Below are positions 53,741 through 64,000 of a stretch of DNA of 64,000 nucleotides, in pieces (position 1 is the stretch's first letter; each line of letters opens with the position of its first letter). Under the pieces are notes generated by a model. The model was given only the letters and a program-made list of their open reading frames with translations, made no database searches and was not told the DNA's origin. The stretch comes from Zoroaster sp. YZ-2022 (lineage: Eukaryota; Echinodermata; Asteroidea; Forcipulatida; Zoroasteridae), in assembly GCA_029582265.1 (NCBI GenBank), contig CM055823.1, positions 12,155,716 to 12,219,715 on the forward strand, in the 5' to 3' direction. The translations under genes and the position numbers were made by a program.

Positions 53741-54149
53741 ATAGCCGCTGTGTAGCAACAGTCAGTGCAATGCATTTGAACAACTAGGAAACCAGACACT
53801 GAACACAGCTCTGATGAAACCGTCATTAGTCACGTGATAACGCGGTAGCTTTGTGAAACAACTTTTACGGTACTGTACTATAAGCTTGGTACGAAAACAG
53901 TTGCTTTTCTATGTTCAACACAGTACTACTGGGAATTTTATTTTAAGGGAATTATAAAATGAAATCATAGAAGGAACACATCTCTGACGAAACCTATGAA
54001 ACATCATTATTGTAACAATGTAAAAACAATTTGTAGTGAATTATAAACTTTAAACACGATTACTTTTCTATGTTAAAAAAAATAAATAAATAAAACCGGA
54101 CACTTTTATCATCATTATTCTTAGTGCGATGGCTGAGTTTGTTTCTTGG

Positions 54150-54352
54150 CTACAAGTTCATCGAAAAAAACTGAAAAGGTTTGTCAGCTGAGTTGCTGTG
54201 CTTTTTTTGGAGGTGACGCTGCAGCTTTTTAGGCTTGAACGATTTGTTCGCTAAAACTTCGCAACACAGGACACATTGTGGACGTTGAACATTCTGCTTG
54301 TCCACAGTTACCGTAAATCCATAATTCAAGAATAACGGGTTATACTTTCTTG
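54150..54352 (-). pseudogene. hAT transposase BED-finger fragment (ZBED-like)
   Basis: KYNPLFLNYGFTVTV, then CVLCCEVLANKSFKPKKLQRH and LQKKHSN form a BED zinc finger (C-x2-C ... H-x5-H), and DKPFQFF is the usual next block of ZBED/FAM200-like hAT proteins. The frame then breaks and no RNase-H-like transposase domain follows. A hairpin at 54469-54520 lies just upstream. Confidence 0.75.
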
Positions 54353-54468
54353 TGACCAGCCATAGCCAACACTGCACACTCTGACAGCTCAATAGATAGA
54401 ATGAAAAAACTTCGAAATTCGCATGTCTGAATTCCCACGCTTTACACCTGGCTGGCTGGTCATAATAT

Positions 54469-54520
54469 GACATCAAAAGATCCACCGCGCATATTTTTGA
54501 GCGGTGGATCTTCTGATGTC
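54469..54520. repeat. Near-perfect 20-bp-arm hairpin
   Basis: GACATCA-A-AGATCCACCGC pairs with GCGGTGGATCT-T-CTGATGTC around a 12-bp loop. May be the terminal repeat of the hAT fragment next to it. Confidence 0.8.
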
Positions 54521-54731
54521 TTGTTTATTTGATAACTTTGTGGTTGTGCGCTACCCGCTACTATACGACAACGCGCTTTCTTTTTGCAAACATGCCGGTC
54601 TAAAGAAGTTTGTGTCAGTAAAAGATCTTATAAGTAGGGAGAAATAAATTGTTGATATTTTTTTTCGCGATTTCTGAAGTAATCCCGCGACCCATCAAAA
54701 ATCCTCCGCGACCCATAGGTTGCGGAACGGT

Positions 54732-55079
54732 GTTCTATAGTGTTATGCCGCTACCTCGTGGTTCGCATTCCTGTCTCAGCTCTTGAGGTCTTGGAATGCA
54801 AGTTAGAACTTATGTTATGTAACGCCTATTTTATAGAACCCTACAAAAAGGGTGGGGTCCCAGCTCTGTGTTCATCAACCGTGCCGTCGGGTCGCTCGGG
54901 CCCATTTAGACTACTGTAATATTTGGATTTCTGTTTGCCGTATAACATGTTATTGATGTTAATAAAATACTAAGTTGTAGATTTCGAAAAGACACGCTTA
55001 AACTGGCTACTCTGTTTGTCTGTTGTGTCGATCCCGATGGGTGTTGCGGCCGTTGCCGCGAGTAAACAACACCCATAAC
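54732..55079 (+). mobile_element. Candidate solo LTR or 5' LTR
   Basis: Starts TGTTCTATAG, ends CACCCATAACA, and is followed two bases later by TGGTGGAAGATCC, which resembles a Gypsy-type primer-binding site. No second LTR, gag or pol found. Confidence 0.3.
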
Positions 55080-56210
55080 ATATGGTGGAAGATCCGGACC
55101 CGACGTCCCGACTGCACGACATGGTGAGGGACATGTGAGGGACACAGAACCGCTATTTACTGAGATTGTTCATTTAAGTAGGCAACTGCACCGCTCAGGG
55201 GTCACTGGTACACCACTAATGCACCTCACGGTGGAGGCCGAGGGGAACTTAACACCACATGTGCACCTATGGCACCTCTCCCCAGAGGTGTCACCACAAG
55301 TACACAATTATAATCCAATGCTCAATGCACAATATACAATGCTCCTGGACTTAACACTTATATAGCACTATACCCTCGGGCTTATGACTTGAAACCATGG
55401 AGGATGTTCCTTTCTCAATGCTTGAACGTACGGTCTCTTTTACGACTTTTTATGACTGTGCGAGCTAACTCTTATCACGACTACTCTCTACAAGTTCACA
55501 GCAACAACTGACCCCAAATCTACGTACGTACAATGCAATGCCCTAGGCCCTCTAAAACTTGTTTTGCTGGCTGCGTGCTGCGGCGCCGCCTAATCGCGCA
55601 CGGAACCAGCGAATCCCTCACTACAGTTATACCATTATATAAAAGGGTAGAAAAATACAAACTGCTGTTGCGTCACAATATGGTATTCATTTTGTGCCGA
55701 TTTATACGACCGTATCCCTGTTTTATTTAGGTAAACTAATGAAATAGTTCAAAATATTAATTATTTATAGCAATAGAATACTTTTTTTCGCTGTTTTTTA
55801 AATTCTTTTTTCCCCACTTATGTGTCGGATTTTTCAATTGACCAATGATGTACATGACTAAACGTCGTACGTCAAAAAACATTGGACCACCACCTTGATT
55901 GGCTCAATTTGTGTGAACGGAAGAGATTTCCGATATAAATTTATACAATTTGTAAATAAAGTGGCGGAATGAAAAACCTATTTTCAGGTAGAAAATTTCC
56001 CCATATTCCTTCTGAACCTTCTGAAGTTGTAGTCAGCAGGGCGAATCTAGTCCGCATGTCGCTAACTTTAACGGTATATATTGGCACATACGGGCCCGCC
56101 AGAAACACCGGGGAAAACCCCTTCTCTTAGCGATAAGTGTACTGGGTTCTTTTTACGTGCGTTGATATTTTTTAATACAACACACGGGACCTACGGCTTT
56201 ACGTCCCATC
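55080..56210. other. No clear gene
   Basis: Mixed composition and short open frames only (55135-55365 has a repetitive His/Leu-rich reading). Nothing recognised. Confidence 0.35.
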
Positions 56211-56214
56211 TGAA

Positions 56215-56345
56215 GGACGAAGCAATAATGGTTAAGTGTCTTGCTTAAGGACACAAGTGTCACGACCGTGATTCGAACCCACACTCTGCTGATCAGAAAC
56301 ACCAGAGCTTGAGTCCGGTGCTCTTAACCGCTCGGTATTCAAAAC
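56215..56345 (-). mobile_element. tRNA-derived SINE
   Basis: Minus-strand B-box (GTTCGAATCACGG read in reverse) and A-box-like region in CTTAACCGCTCGG, preceded by the GGTTAAGTGTCTTGCTTAAGG tail typical of invertebrate SINEs. Confidence 0.55.
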
Positions 56346-56464
56346 AGTGGCGTAGCCAGGATTTTCAGAGTAAAGGGGGGGGGGGGGGCGGGGAGACATT
56401 GTTTGGGGGTAAATATACCAACAAGTCTTTGAATTTACTATTGTCATGAGAAAACCGTTCATAA

Positions 56465-56830
56465 TTTTAGGTTGGGAAATTCTTGCGTCGAGTGATAAAC
56501 AATTGATTTAATTTTGCCCTACACGGGGCATGTGTATAACACTGTATACTCAGTGCTATCCAAGTGTCTGTGAAAACACTTTACAGACTCAGGCGGGATT
56601 CGAACCCACGACCTCCTGCTTACTAATGCAGACATCTCGACCACCGAGCTTTCCCGATGACGAATGGTTGGCTAGAATCCCATATAGCAGCGGGTTCTGC
56701 TATATGTATAGGTTGTGAAATTCTTGCGTCGGGTGATAAACAATTGATTTAATTTTGCCCAACATCGACGTGTGTATAGCACTGTAAACTCTTTGTAGGG
56801 CAAAATTAAATCATTCACAATTTTGTTGGT
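56465..56830 (-). mobile_element. tRNA-derived SINE with duplicated body
   Basis: Minus-strand tRNA-like head (GGGATTCGAACCCACGACCTC, CGACCACCGAGCTTTCC at 56590-56656). It is flanked by two direct copies of a body segment (ATTCTTGCGTCGGGTGATAA, at about 56477 and 56718). Confidence 0.6.
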
Positions 56831-57019
56831 AAATGATTGTGCATAATTATTTGTTCGTGTTTTCTCTGAAATTGAGAGCACTTCTGAGAGTTTGCTTTCG
56901 GATATTAATTCAGTAAGTTTGTCATCAGGTTATTTCAAATGTTGTATACCTTCCATTTAAAGAGATACATCTATTAAAAATTCAATTACAAAATTATTAC
57001 TAACATTTGCAATGGATCA

Positions 57020-57170
57020 CGGCCATGATCAGGTTAGCCACAGAGAAGGTTCCTCCCTCCATTTGGCGTAGACCTTATGGTACATTCCTCGTCTTTCACC
57101 TCAGTCAGTGGACCAAGTCACCTAGGTTCGAATCCCACTCGGACACATGCAGCCGTCCGATCCGTCACGT
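57020..57170 (+). mobile_element. tRNA-derived SINE fragment
   Basis: B-box AGGTTCGAATCCCACTCGG at about 57124. Same family as 33185-33290 in the opposite orientation. Confidence 0.45.
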
Positions 57171-57717
57171 ATGTTTATACTTTATAGCAGTTAAAAATGT
57201 ATCGCCCGTGCTTATTGGCTATTTCTGGAAATTCTTATTGCATATTGCATTCCAACGGTCAACCATTTTTACAGCCAGCGAAGATAGCGATTAAGTTATT
57301 TCTCATGTGAACATGCCCCGTGACCTCCGTTATAGGAACATGTGTATATGGACAATTTAACAGGGCGTCTTCTAGGTCGTCATTTTTGCAGGACATCCCA
57401 AAAGCATACAGGGCACCTAAGACTAAGAGATCACCGGACGCATTGATGGCTAATACCTAGCACACAAACAGTCATGTTTGTATTACTAAACTATTGCTCC
57501 TCTCTGTTATTCCCTTTGTTGATGGGACACCATTCTCCTGTTTTAATTATCAGACACACATGTTGAAAACAGTTGCTTTATTTGGTCTTTCTTTCTTTTA
57601 ATAACCTGGCTCCGCCCATAAAATCAGCAGATTAAAAGAAGGGTTCACACCTGAAAATGTTTTACCTTCATTATGTTTCCATTTACACACACATTTTAAA
57701 CAACTTTCGATGTTAAA

Positions 57718-57861
57718 ATGAGCATACTGATTGAAACGTCGAGTTGTAACCTCCAGTTCTTTTCAGAACTAATTACGACTCAATAGAGAATTTCACATGG
57801 TGTCACCGCAATTAGTCTTATATCCTCTTCACCATGCAAAGCTACAAATTTTACCTATGAT
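57718..57861 (+). mobile_element. Penelope-like 3' terminal fragment
   Basis: Matches 30765-30898 (GAAACGTCGAGTTG..., GGTGTCACCGCAATTAGTCTTA, AAGCTACAAATTTTACCTA). Confidence 0.75.
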
Positions 57862-57893
57862 TTCTGTCAGTGGGTTTTAGTAATTTTATGCAG

Positions 57894-58146
57894 TTAACCC
57901 TCCTATTACTACAAGGGTCAAAATCAGTCAAAATGTGGACATACATGTACATGCCACGGTATAGTGCACTTAAAAGTCAAACACTGTCAAACCTTATGTG
58001 TAGCAAGTACATTTACAGGTCAAAATGAGTCAGTCAAAAATGCCCCTGTGTGCACATTTGGGTCAATAGTCAAAACAGTCAGTTGACTGATTTTGACCTC
58101 TATAGCTACTTGCCCCTAAAGTGCAGCTATAGTAGGAGGGTTTTAA
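57894..58146. mobile_element. TTAA-flanked MITE (piggyBac-like), copy 1
   Basis: TTAA-CCCTCCTA ... TAGGAGGGTT-TTAA. Interior rich in GGTCAAAATCAGTCAAAA. No ORF. Confidence 0.65.
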
Positions 58147-58592
58147 GCAAGCAGGTATGTGCTAACAGTTATGTTCTAGGTCCAGTGGCCATAGGTCCAT
58201 GCAGTGATTTGCTCATATTCGTGAGCAAATCAGTGATGTCATAGTGGGATTAGATGCAACATCATGGTTGATTTACAGTAATGATTTGTACATTTAAGGT
58301 GACTTTTTAAAAGACAATTCTCTCAATTGTTTGTGTTGTCTTGTTAAACTGTGGGTTTAGTTATCAGTCAGTGTTTCCTTGGGCAAGGTTTGGAGACTTG
58401 ATGTTGTGTAATCATAGCGGTAATCGTTAAAACGGTACTTACTTTACACTAGTTCTTTATACATTATATTTTATATACATATATGTATCTTAATTACTTT
58501 ATGTAAATTATAAATTTAGAATTCCAGAAATTAGTGACCGGGCATATATCCAGGAGGTCGATGGTTTGAGTCCCATTTGGGAGTGAGCACAA

Positions 58593-58650
58593 CATTATCA
58601 TAATCAAAATCCTTATCCAATGCAAAGGGCTGAACTTCATCAGTGGAAAT
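58593..58650 (-). CDS. Exon Z of an unrecognised host gene
   Basis: Acceptor TTTATTTCAG, then ISTDEVQPFALDKDFDYDN in phase 0 with the preceding exon. The donor is not clear; the frame runs into a SINE-like sequence (TCGATGGTTTGAGTCCC), which may have damaged the 3' side. Confidence 0.5.
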
Positions 58651-59540
58651 CTGAAATAAATCAATAATGAGAGGTTACACTGATTATGGGCAGACAAATT
58701 ACAAGCACTAGGAGCAGTGACCTTGAATAGGTTAAGGCCATGCAAAAGAAGTTCAAGGTCATGTACAAACAGGTCAAAATATAGCGTACAAGTGGGTCAG
58801 GGACAGGGTCATATGCAAATGGCCAGGGTCAAGAACAAGCAGGTCAGGGTCATATCGCCGCAGTTTTCACAAACTGACACGAACGTTTAAAAACAAACTT
58901 TTTCATTAATTTTAGTTACGTCAATATTTAAAAGGCATTTACTGATACCTTTCTTTCTGCCAAGTATCAAGTCTTAAAATGCCTTAGGTTTAATTTAGTT
59001 AAAATGGGTTGAAACTGGAGTTTTGGAATGACAGATTGCAGCCTTGCATGTATTTTTGCATGTATTTTTGCATGTATTATTGCATGTAGTTTGTGAACGG
59101 CATGTTTTTAAGTTTTCACAAAGTGAGGTGAACAGTCAAGCCACATGTGTTCCATGAAGTTGACGCATGTCTCTATACTAATGCACGGGAAACGACACTT
59201 CGAGAAAACTTGATAACAGTGTGTACTGATCTTTTTAGTTTTCATGAAGTGACGGTTTGGTTTGGTCATTTATAGTTATTTTCCTCTACAATACAGTTAC
59301 GCGTCATTTGAGATTTCAGCTTTCTAACAAAGTAAAAATTAATTTTTCAAGATTAAAATTACATCGAAACCGCAATTTAAAAACTTTACCAACTTCAATC
59401 GCTTATATCTCGCAACATGATTTTACCAAGATGTGAACGAATATGTTACTTCATGAAAACTGTGACGATATGATTATGAGGTCATTTAAAAGGGGCACCA
59501 ATCTTCAAGAATAAAAAACATGATCAGCAATTTGTTTTTC

Positions 59541-59908
59541 TTAACCCTCCTACTTCTGGTACCTTTTTCATACAAGTTGATCCACCATTTGAAACCATTC
59601 GCTTTTGTGGTTTTGAATGGTGAAATAACTGTGTACAGTATTGATTCCCCCAAATGGTTTTGAATGGTAGTTCAGCTAATACAAAACCTTGTTTGGATCT
59701 TTCCAAATGATAGTACAGCTAATACAAAACCTTGTTTGGATACTTCTAAGTGGTGAATCAATGGACCCTCTATGCATTTGAATGGTAGTAAAGCTTGCTA
59801 CCAACACTGTTCAAATGGTATCACCATGTGTGTACAAAACCAATGGGCATTTTGGTAAGTGGAAATTTTGAATGGTTTCAAATGGTCAAACAGTAGGAGG
59901 GTTTTAAA
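59541..59908. mobile_element. TTAA-flanked MITE (piggyBac-like), copy 2
   Basis: TTAA-CCCTCCTACT ... AGTAGGAGGGTT-TTAA. Interior full of TTTGAATGGT / ACCATTTGAA inverted units. Confidence 0.65.
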
Positions 59909-60561
59909 GGACCCCATACACTATTGGTCAACTGAAAAACATAATCGATCACGGTTTTACATGAAACTTACACATACTTGGTGTAAAGTTGATTATGATA
60001 TCAAACAGCCCTTGATATCTGTCTGTCTGAGGTGCTATCATTTTAGTAAAATTTGTAATTTACAATTTTCCAAATGAATTTGTTGTTCTCCAATCAAACT
60101 TTCAAAGGTTGGTTGTTTCAAGATGTATTGTCTGTGTTTTTGGATATTTTAATGGCAATTTCATTGATACATTGCTGTTGTACTTATTGCTATTGTACAG
60201 ATGCTGTAAAAGTACGCATTTCTCAAAATAATCATGAAATAACATAGTTTTACAGTAAATATGGACTGAAGTTAATTTATGGTGGGGCCTGGCATAAATT
60301 CATTTTGACACTTTATTGTTAAACTTAAATTCTGGCAACTATTTTGTGAAATACATCATCTCAAAGTATTTGCTTTCCTTTCTAAAAGACAATTAATAAT
60401 GTTCCAATGGAAACAATTTTCTTTTGAAATTTGCCAGTAAAACACGATATATCTTTAATATATATCTAAATTTAAAGAAAGTAAGGATACTTTTAGAAGC
60501 AGTTTTGCTAGCATAACCAATAGTGTAAATGGCTTTACAGAATATGATGTCCAAGATTTAC
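59909..60561. other. Non-coding (intron of the minus-strand gene)
   Basis: Begins and ends with CACTATTGGT / ACCAATAGTG (about 59920 and 60518), an inverted pair suggesting another interspersed repeat. No coding signal. Confidence 0.45.
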
Positions 60562-60957
60562 CTCTAGAAACATCTTAGGTTTCAGTGTCTCCTCCGTGTC
60601 TTCCTCTTCTTGATTTCTCCTCATCAACATCTTAAGCTCAGTCTTATGAATCGCATCATCCGACAAGGAAGATGATCTGCCGTCTCGTTCCTCTTCTTCG
60701 TCTGCTTCTCCAGGAAGTGTCCTCATCTCACAGCCTCTTCCGAGCTCAAGATGGTCAAGTGATGAATTCCTTTCTCGCTCTTTTCCTCCTTCTATCCTTC
60801 TGATGATGTCTTTGGAGAGTTTCAAAGGTGAGGTAGATGAGTTATCAACAAGGCCAAATGATGACTCGTAGTGAGATGCTGCAAATTCTTCATCGCTGTT
60901 CTCCCCGCCTTCCGAGTCATCTTCACAGAGGTCTGCATCCTCCACAAAGTTATCCAT
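60562..60957 (-). CDS. Exon Y: acidic host protein exon
   Basis: 132 codons, phase 0-0, between acceptor GATTGACAG and donor CTAGAG|GTAAAT. Very acidic start (MDNFVEDADLCEDDSEGGEN), a KLSKDIIRRIEGGKERER helical motif, then Glu-rich EADEEEERDGRSSSL and MLMRRNQEEED. Looks like a disordered regulatory region of a larger cytoplasmic protein; family not recognised. It is less AT-rich than its surroundings, as expected for a real exon. Confidence 0.7.
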
Positions 60958-61513
60958 CTGTCAATCAGAAACAGTTTGAGTTTGTTTAATAGGAAGGTTT
61001 GGCGGATCCAGGGCGTGGCAAAGAGATGTGCCCCTTTTTTTTATCCACATGCATGTAAATTTACTATATGTTTTTTTGTCAGTGTGTCCCCCCCTTTTTC
61101 GAGACATTGGTCATCTTTGTAATACTGTTTTTATGATTATGCTTACTTAATTTGATTCATGATATATACATTCAACAACCATCCTGTGAAAGTTTCAGCT
61201 CAATGCGGAGGTCATGTCAATCTGAAAAGTGTGAAAAAAAATTTAAGAAAGCATTCTGAGCAAAATACTGCCTTTTGGCAAAATTTTTGAAAATAATTTT
61301 GAGAATAATTCTTTAATAGGGATAATTTATATCTTTATCAATTTAACATCAGTATAGCTTTCAGATAATAATGTGTTAATCAGGTATTTATCAATGTTGT
61401 ACATGCCCATGAAAGTAGCTCGCATTTTTGGGAAGCTGATAAAAAATGGGCACACAAGAAAAGGGGGAAAGTCACTTCTTTTAAGCCATAATATATCCCA
61501 ACACTGCACCTAC

Positions 61514-61585
61514 CTGAACAAATTTGTGCCCAGAATAAATATCTGTTGAACTACGGACTGGTGCATAATGCCCCTCTTCCAGTTC
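61514..61585 (-). CDS. Exon X of the same host gene
   Basis: 24 codons, phase 0-0, acceptor TTTCTTAG and a strong donor CAG|GTAGGT. Codes ELEEGHYAPVRSSTDIYSGH. In phase with exon Y 556 bp downstream. Confidence 0.65.
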
Positions 61586-61821
61586 CTAAGAAAACAATTG
61601 AAACAAATGATTTTAAATTTTAAAATTTGAAAAATCCAAATACGAACTCTGCCATATAAGTCAAACCACTGCTTGTCCCTGGGAAAGAGTATTTTATTGG
61701 AATCATACAATCATAATATGGCCAATGTAAATCCTTTTCCTTCAGAATGAAAACTTTATACTCAATGTTAAGTCCAGCAAAATATTTAAAAATAAATAAA
61801 TAAAATATGAAAAGGTATGGG

Positions 61822-61876
61822 AGGAGGGCCAAAGTCTTGATACAGCCAAGCCTTTGAGAAGCCCAGCCAGGCCCAG
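61822..61876 (-). repeat. Inverted single copy of the 79-bp satellite unit
   Basis: Reverse complement of the unit in the array at 62122-62573 (CAGCCAAGCCTTTGAGAAGC core). Confidence 0.85.
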
Positions 61877-62121
61877 TCTACCTGGCCTCCTAATCTGTCT
61901 TTTGTGAGTCCTAATCCTGTAACAATACAGTACCTGCCAATCAACATAACCTGGGCATCTGGAGGGCCTAGCCCAGCCAAGTAGAACTCATCATAATAGC
62001 TGCTGTTGTGAACAAAGAACAGCTGAGGTGTCAGTCAAGTCTGTGTTAACAATAAGAGCCAATTGAGATCTATTCATTAGTAAAGGGTCTTTTGTGCTCA
62101 GCTAGGGGATTATACAGAAGC

Positions 62122-62573
62122 CAGGGCTTGGCTGGGCTTCTCAAAGGCTTGGCTGTACCATGACTTTGGCCCTTCTCCCTTGGAGTCACAGGCAAAGCCT
62201 AGGCCTGGCTGGGATTCTCAAAGGCTTGGCTGTACCATGACTTTGGACCTCCTCCCTTGGAGAGTCACAGGCAAAGCCTAGGCCTGGCTGGGCTTCTCAA
62301 AGGCTTGGCTGTACCATGACTTTGGCCCTCCTCCCTTGGAGAGTCACAGGCAAAGCCTAGGCCTGGCTGGGCTTCTCAAAGGCTTGGCTATACCATGACT
62401 TTGGACTTCCTCCCTTGGAGAGTCACAGGCAAAGCCTAGGCCTGGCTGGGCTTCTCAAAGGCTTGGCTGTACCATGACTTTGGACTTCCTCCCTTGGAGA
62501 GTCACAGGCAAAGCCTAGGCCTGGCTGGGCTTCTCAAAGGCTTGGCTGTACCATGACTTTGGCCCTCCTCCCT
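62122..62573 (+). repeat. 79-bp tandem repeat, about six copies
   Basis: Unit contains TGGCTGGGCTTCTCAAAGGC and GTACCATGACTTTGG. Copies start near 62128, 62207, 62286, 62365, 62444 and 62523 with a few substitutions each. Confidence 0.92.
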
Positions 62574-62769
62574 GATATTTGAAAGGATGTGGGCAAGAGG
62601 ATGGAATGCAGCAGTGAGCATTTCCAGTTTGTATAAAAAATGGAACTTATTTAATCCTTCAAACAACATGACTGTGGTATCATCTCTTTGTACTTGTACA
62701 GACCGTAAAATGATGCTGCAAAATGCCCGATCTCGGCGCTTAATTTTATCACAAGAGCCGATAGGTTTA

Positions 62770-62962
62770 TAGGTTCATTTATTTTCCACAGTATCAAAAC
62801 AGTAATGACAATATCAATCAAGAAAAGTCAAGTACAAGAAAACGATATTACTGAAAAAATTAAAGAATAGATACAAAGCAAAAGTGATACTGCAGAGGGA
62901 TCCATTTATGAAGCAAAGCTTGTAGGCAATGGTCCCTTGATAACATGCACGCGCATTGAGAC
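62770..62962 (-). mobile_element. LINE 3'-UTR copy
   Basis: Matches 21058-21228 beside the Polinton, and carries about 35 bp near 62830 that are absent there. Preserves the uninterrupted TTATAGGTTCATTTATTTTC target. Confidence 0.85.
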
Positions 62963-63039
62963 AGAGATAACAATAAAGTTGAATGAACCATGAAGGCCCG
63001 ATGGCTTAAACCTCACTCTCTACACATCAATTGTCAAAC

Positions 63040-63344
63040 TAGTCTTGGTTCAAGACTGATCCATCGCCGCACACTGCAGGAGGGCGCTATCTCTACATAA
63101 ACGCTATCAAACAGTCTTGGGCAACTTGTTGAACATTTTTGGGAAACAAATTAAATGGTTGTTAATAAGTGTGCGCACCAAAAATGTTGGCCGCACTAGC
63201 ACATCAAATTGACGCATGCATAGTGGTTTCTCCCTGTTTTCATGTGTGATAGCAGTGTGTGTAGAGATAGCGCCTTTCTGCAGCCAGTGTGAAGCGATGG
63301 ATCGTGTATCAAAAACATACAAACACAGTCTTGAACCAAGACTA
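63040..63344. mobile_element. 305-bp MITE with ~60-bp inverted ends
   Basis: TAGTCTTGGTTCAAGAC ... GTCTTGAACCAAGACTA, with GATCCATCGC and GGGCGCTATCTCTACA also paired in reverse further in. TGTCAAACTAGT occurs at both edges (63032-63043 and 63346-63357). Confidence 0.75.
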
Positions 63345-63527
63345 ATGTCAAACTAGTTCTGAAATTCACTTCTGTGGTGTGGAGCCCTAAAAATAATAAC
63401 ATCAATTTGTTACAAATGGTGGCTTTGTCTCTGTTGTGACTCACCCCCTCTTAATTACATTTCTCATGGAAGGTAGGTGGAGAACTGTCGTGTTCGAAAC
63501 TTATAAGATGCTACAAGACCCCAACAG

Positions 63528-63712
63528 CAGAGTTCTAGTACTCATATACTTGAGTACATTTTCTATACTCATGAAAAACTACTCGGCAACAACTATAGAG
63601 TTGGAGTATTCATACTTGTACTCAAGTACATTTTTTCAGTACTCGTACTGGTACTCAAGTACATTTTTCTGTAATTGTACTCATACTCGTGAAAAAGTAC
63701 TCAACTACAAGT
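63528..63712. repeat. TACTCAAGTACATTTT repeat block
   Basis: Several degenerate copies of GTACTCAAGTACATTTTT in both orientations; MITE-like remnant. No gene. Confidence 0.6.
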
Positions 63713-63924
63713 CTGCCCAACAGATCAGTTTTTCTCTATTCCTCATATACCTTTAAGAGGTCACTCTAAAAGCAAAATGAGAACAGAGACAACATAACAG
63801 TTCCTCTCAAACAGATTTGTGTTCCAGCATCTTCTGGGGTTTCATTCAAGATGAAACTGAGAGCCCTGCATTTGCAAATGGGGGCTGAACTACCAAGTAG
63901 ATAAATAAGCAAGCAAGTAAGCAT

Positions 63925-64000
63925 ATTGAGTAAAACTAATAGCGGTGACACCATGTGAAATTCTCTATTGAGTAGTAATTAGTTCTGAAAAGAACTGGAG
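63925..64000 (-). mobile_element. Penelope-like terminal fragment, running off the window
   Basis: Reverse-complement of the element's 3' terminal sequence (ACTAATAGCGGTGACACCATG, TAATTAGTTCTGAAAAGAACTGGAG). Confidence 0.7.

Overview
This is an animal nuclear genome window, not a bacterial one. It has intron-split genes with GT-AG junctions and very long introns, and many eukaryotic transposons (LINEs, a Penelope-like element, hAT-, piggyBac- and mariner-like MITEs, tRNA-derived SINEs, microsatellites). The repeat styles suggest a marine invertebrate, perhaps a deuterostome such as an echinoderm or hemichordate. That assignment is an impression; nothing in the sequence proves it.

The main feature is a structurally complete Maverick/Polinton (adintovirus-like) element at 4074-21057, 16,984 bp long. 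It has 275-bp terminal inverted repeats that differ at only four positions and a TAGGT target duplication on both sides. It carries protein-primed DNA polymerase B (broken by many frameshifts), retroviral-type integrase (intact), an A32-like packaging ATPase (intact), the double jelly-roll major capsid protein (intact) and a probable penton/minor capsid protein (intact). It also carries a 450-residue protein with a C-terminal membrane anchor, a coiled-coil protein with a proline-threonine linker and membrane segments, three tandem paralogous proteins sharing a MASIYGPSR start, a glycine-rich membrane protein, a small zinc-ribbon protein and several small unknowns. The gene at the right end encodes a protein that looks like a PCNA-type sliding clamp. 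The same inverted repeat supplies the promoter and first codons of both the polymerase and this clamp-like gene, so the two replication genes sit at opposite ends under identical upstream sequence. I found no adenain-type protease. The young inverted repeats and intact capsid genes beside a broken polymerase suggest a recent insertion now decaying, or one that depended on a helper.

Host genes are sparse. A five-exon METTL27/WBSCR27-like methyltransferase is on the minus strand (exons between 32560 and 48179, first intron about 13.2 kb). A second, unrecognised minus-strand gene has exons near 61.5, 60.6-61.0 and 58.6 kb. A candidate plus-strand first exon lies at 3310-3410. Degenerate exons of another gene (42.05-42.75 kb) lie inside a 6.65-kb inverted-repeat element within the METTL27 first intron.

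The rest is layered transposon debris. It includes a LINE 3' end directly abutting the Polinton (21.06-21.89 kb), a duplicated (AAT)n block (21.85-22.85 kb), a 3.65-kb foldback element with a zinc-finger ORF (24.59-28.24 kb), a Penelope-like element (28.90-30.90 kb), a 2.3-kb foldback with a nested hAT MITE (48.51-50.84 kb), LINE fragments (45.6-47.7 and 52.1-53.7 kb), a hAT BED-finger fragment (54.15-54.35 kb), paired TTAA-flanked MITEs (57.9 and 59.5 kb) and a 79-bp satellite (62.1-62.6 kb).
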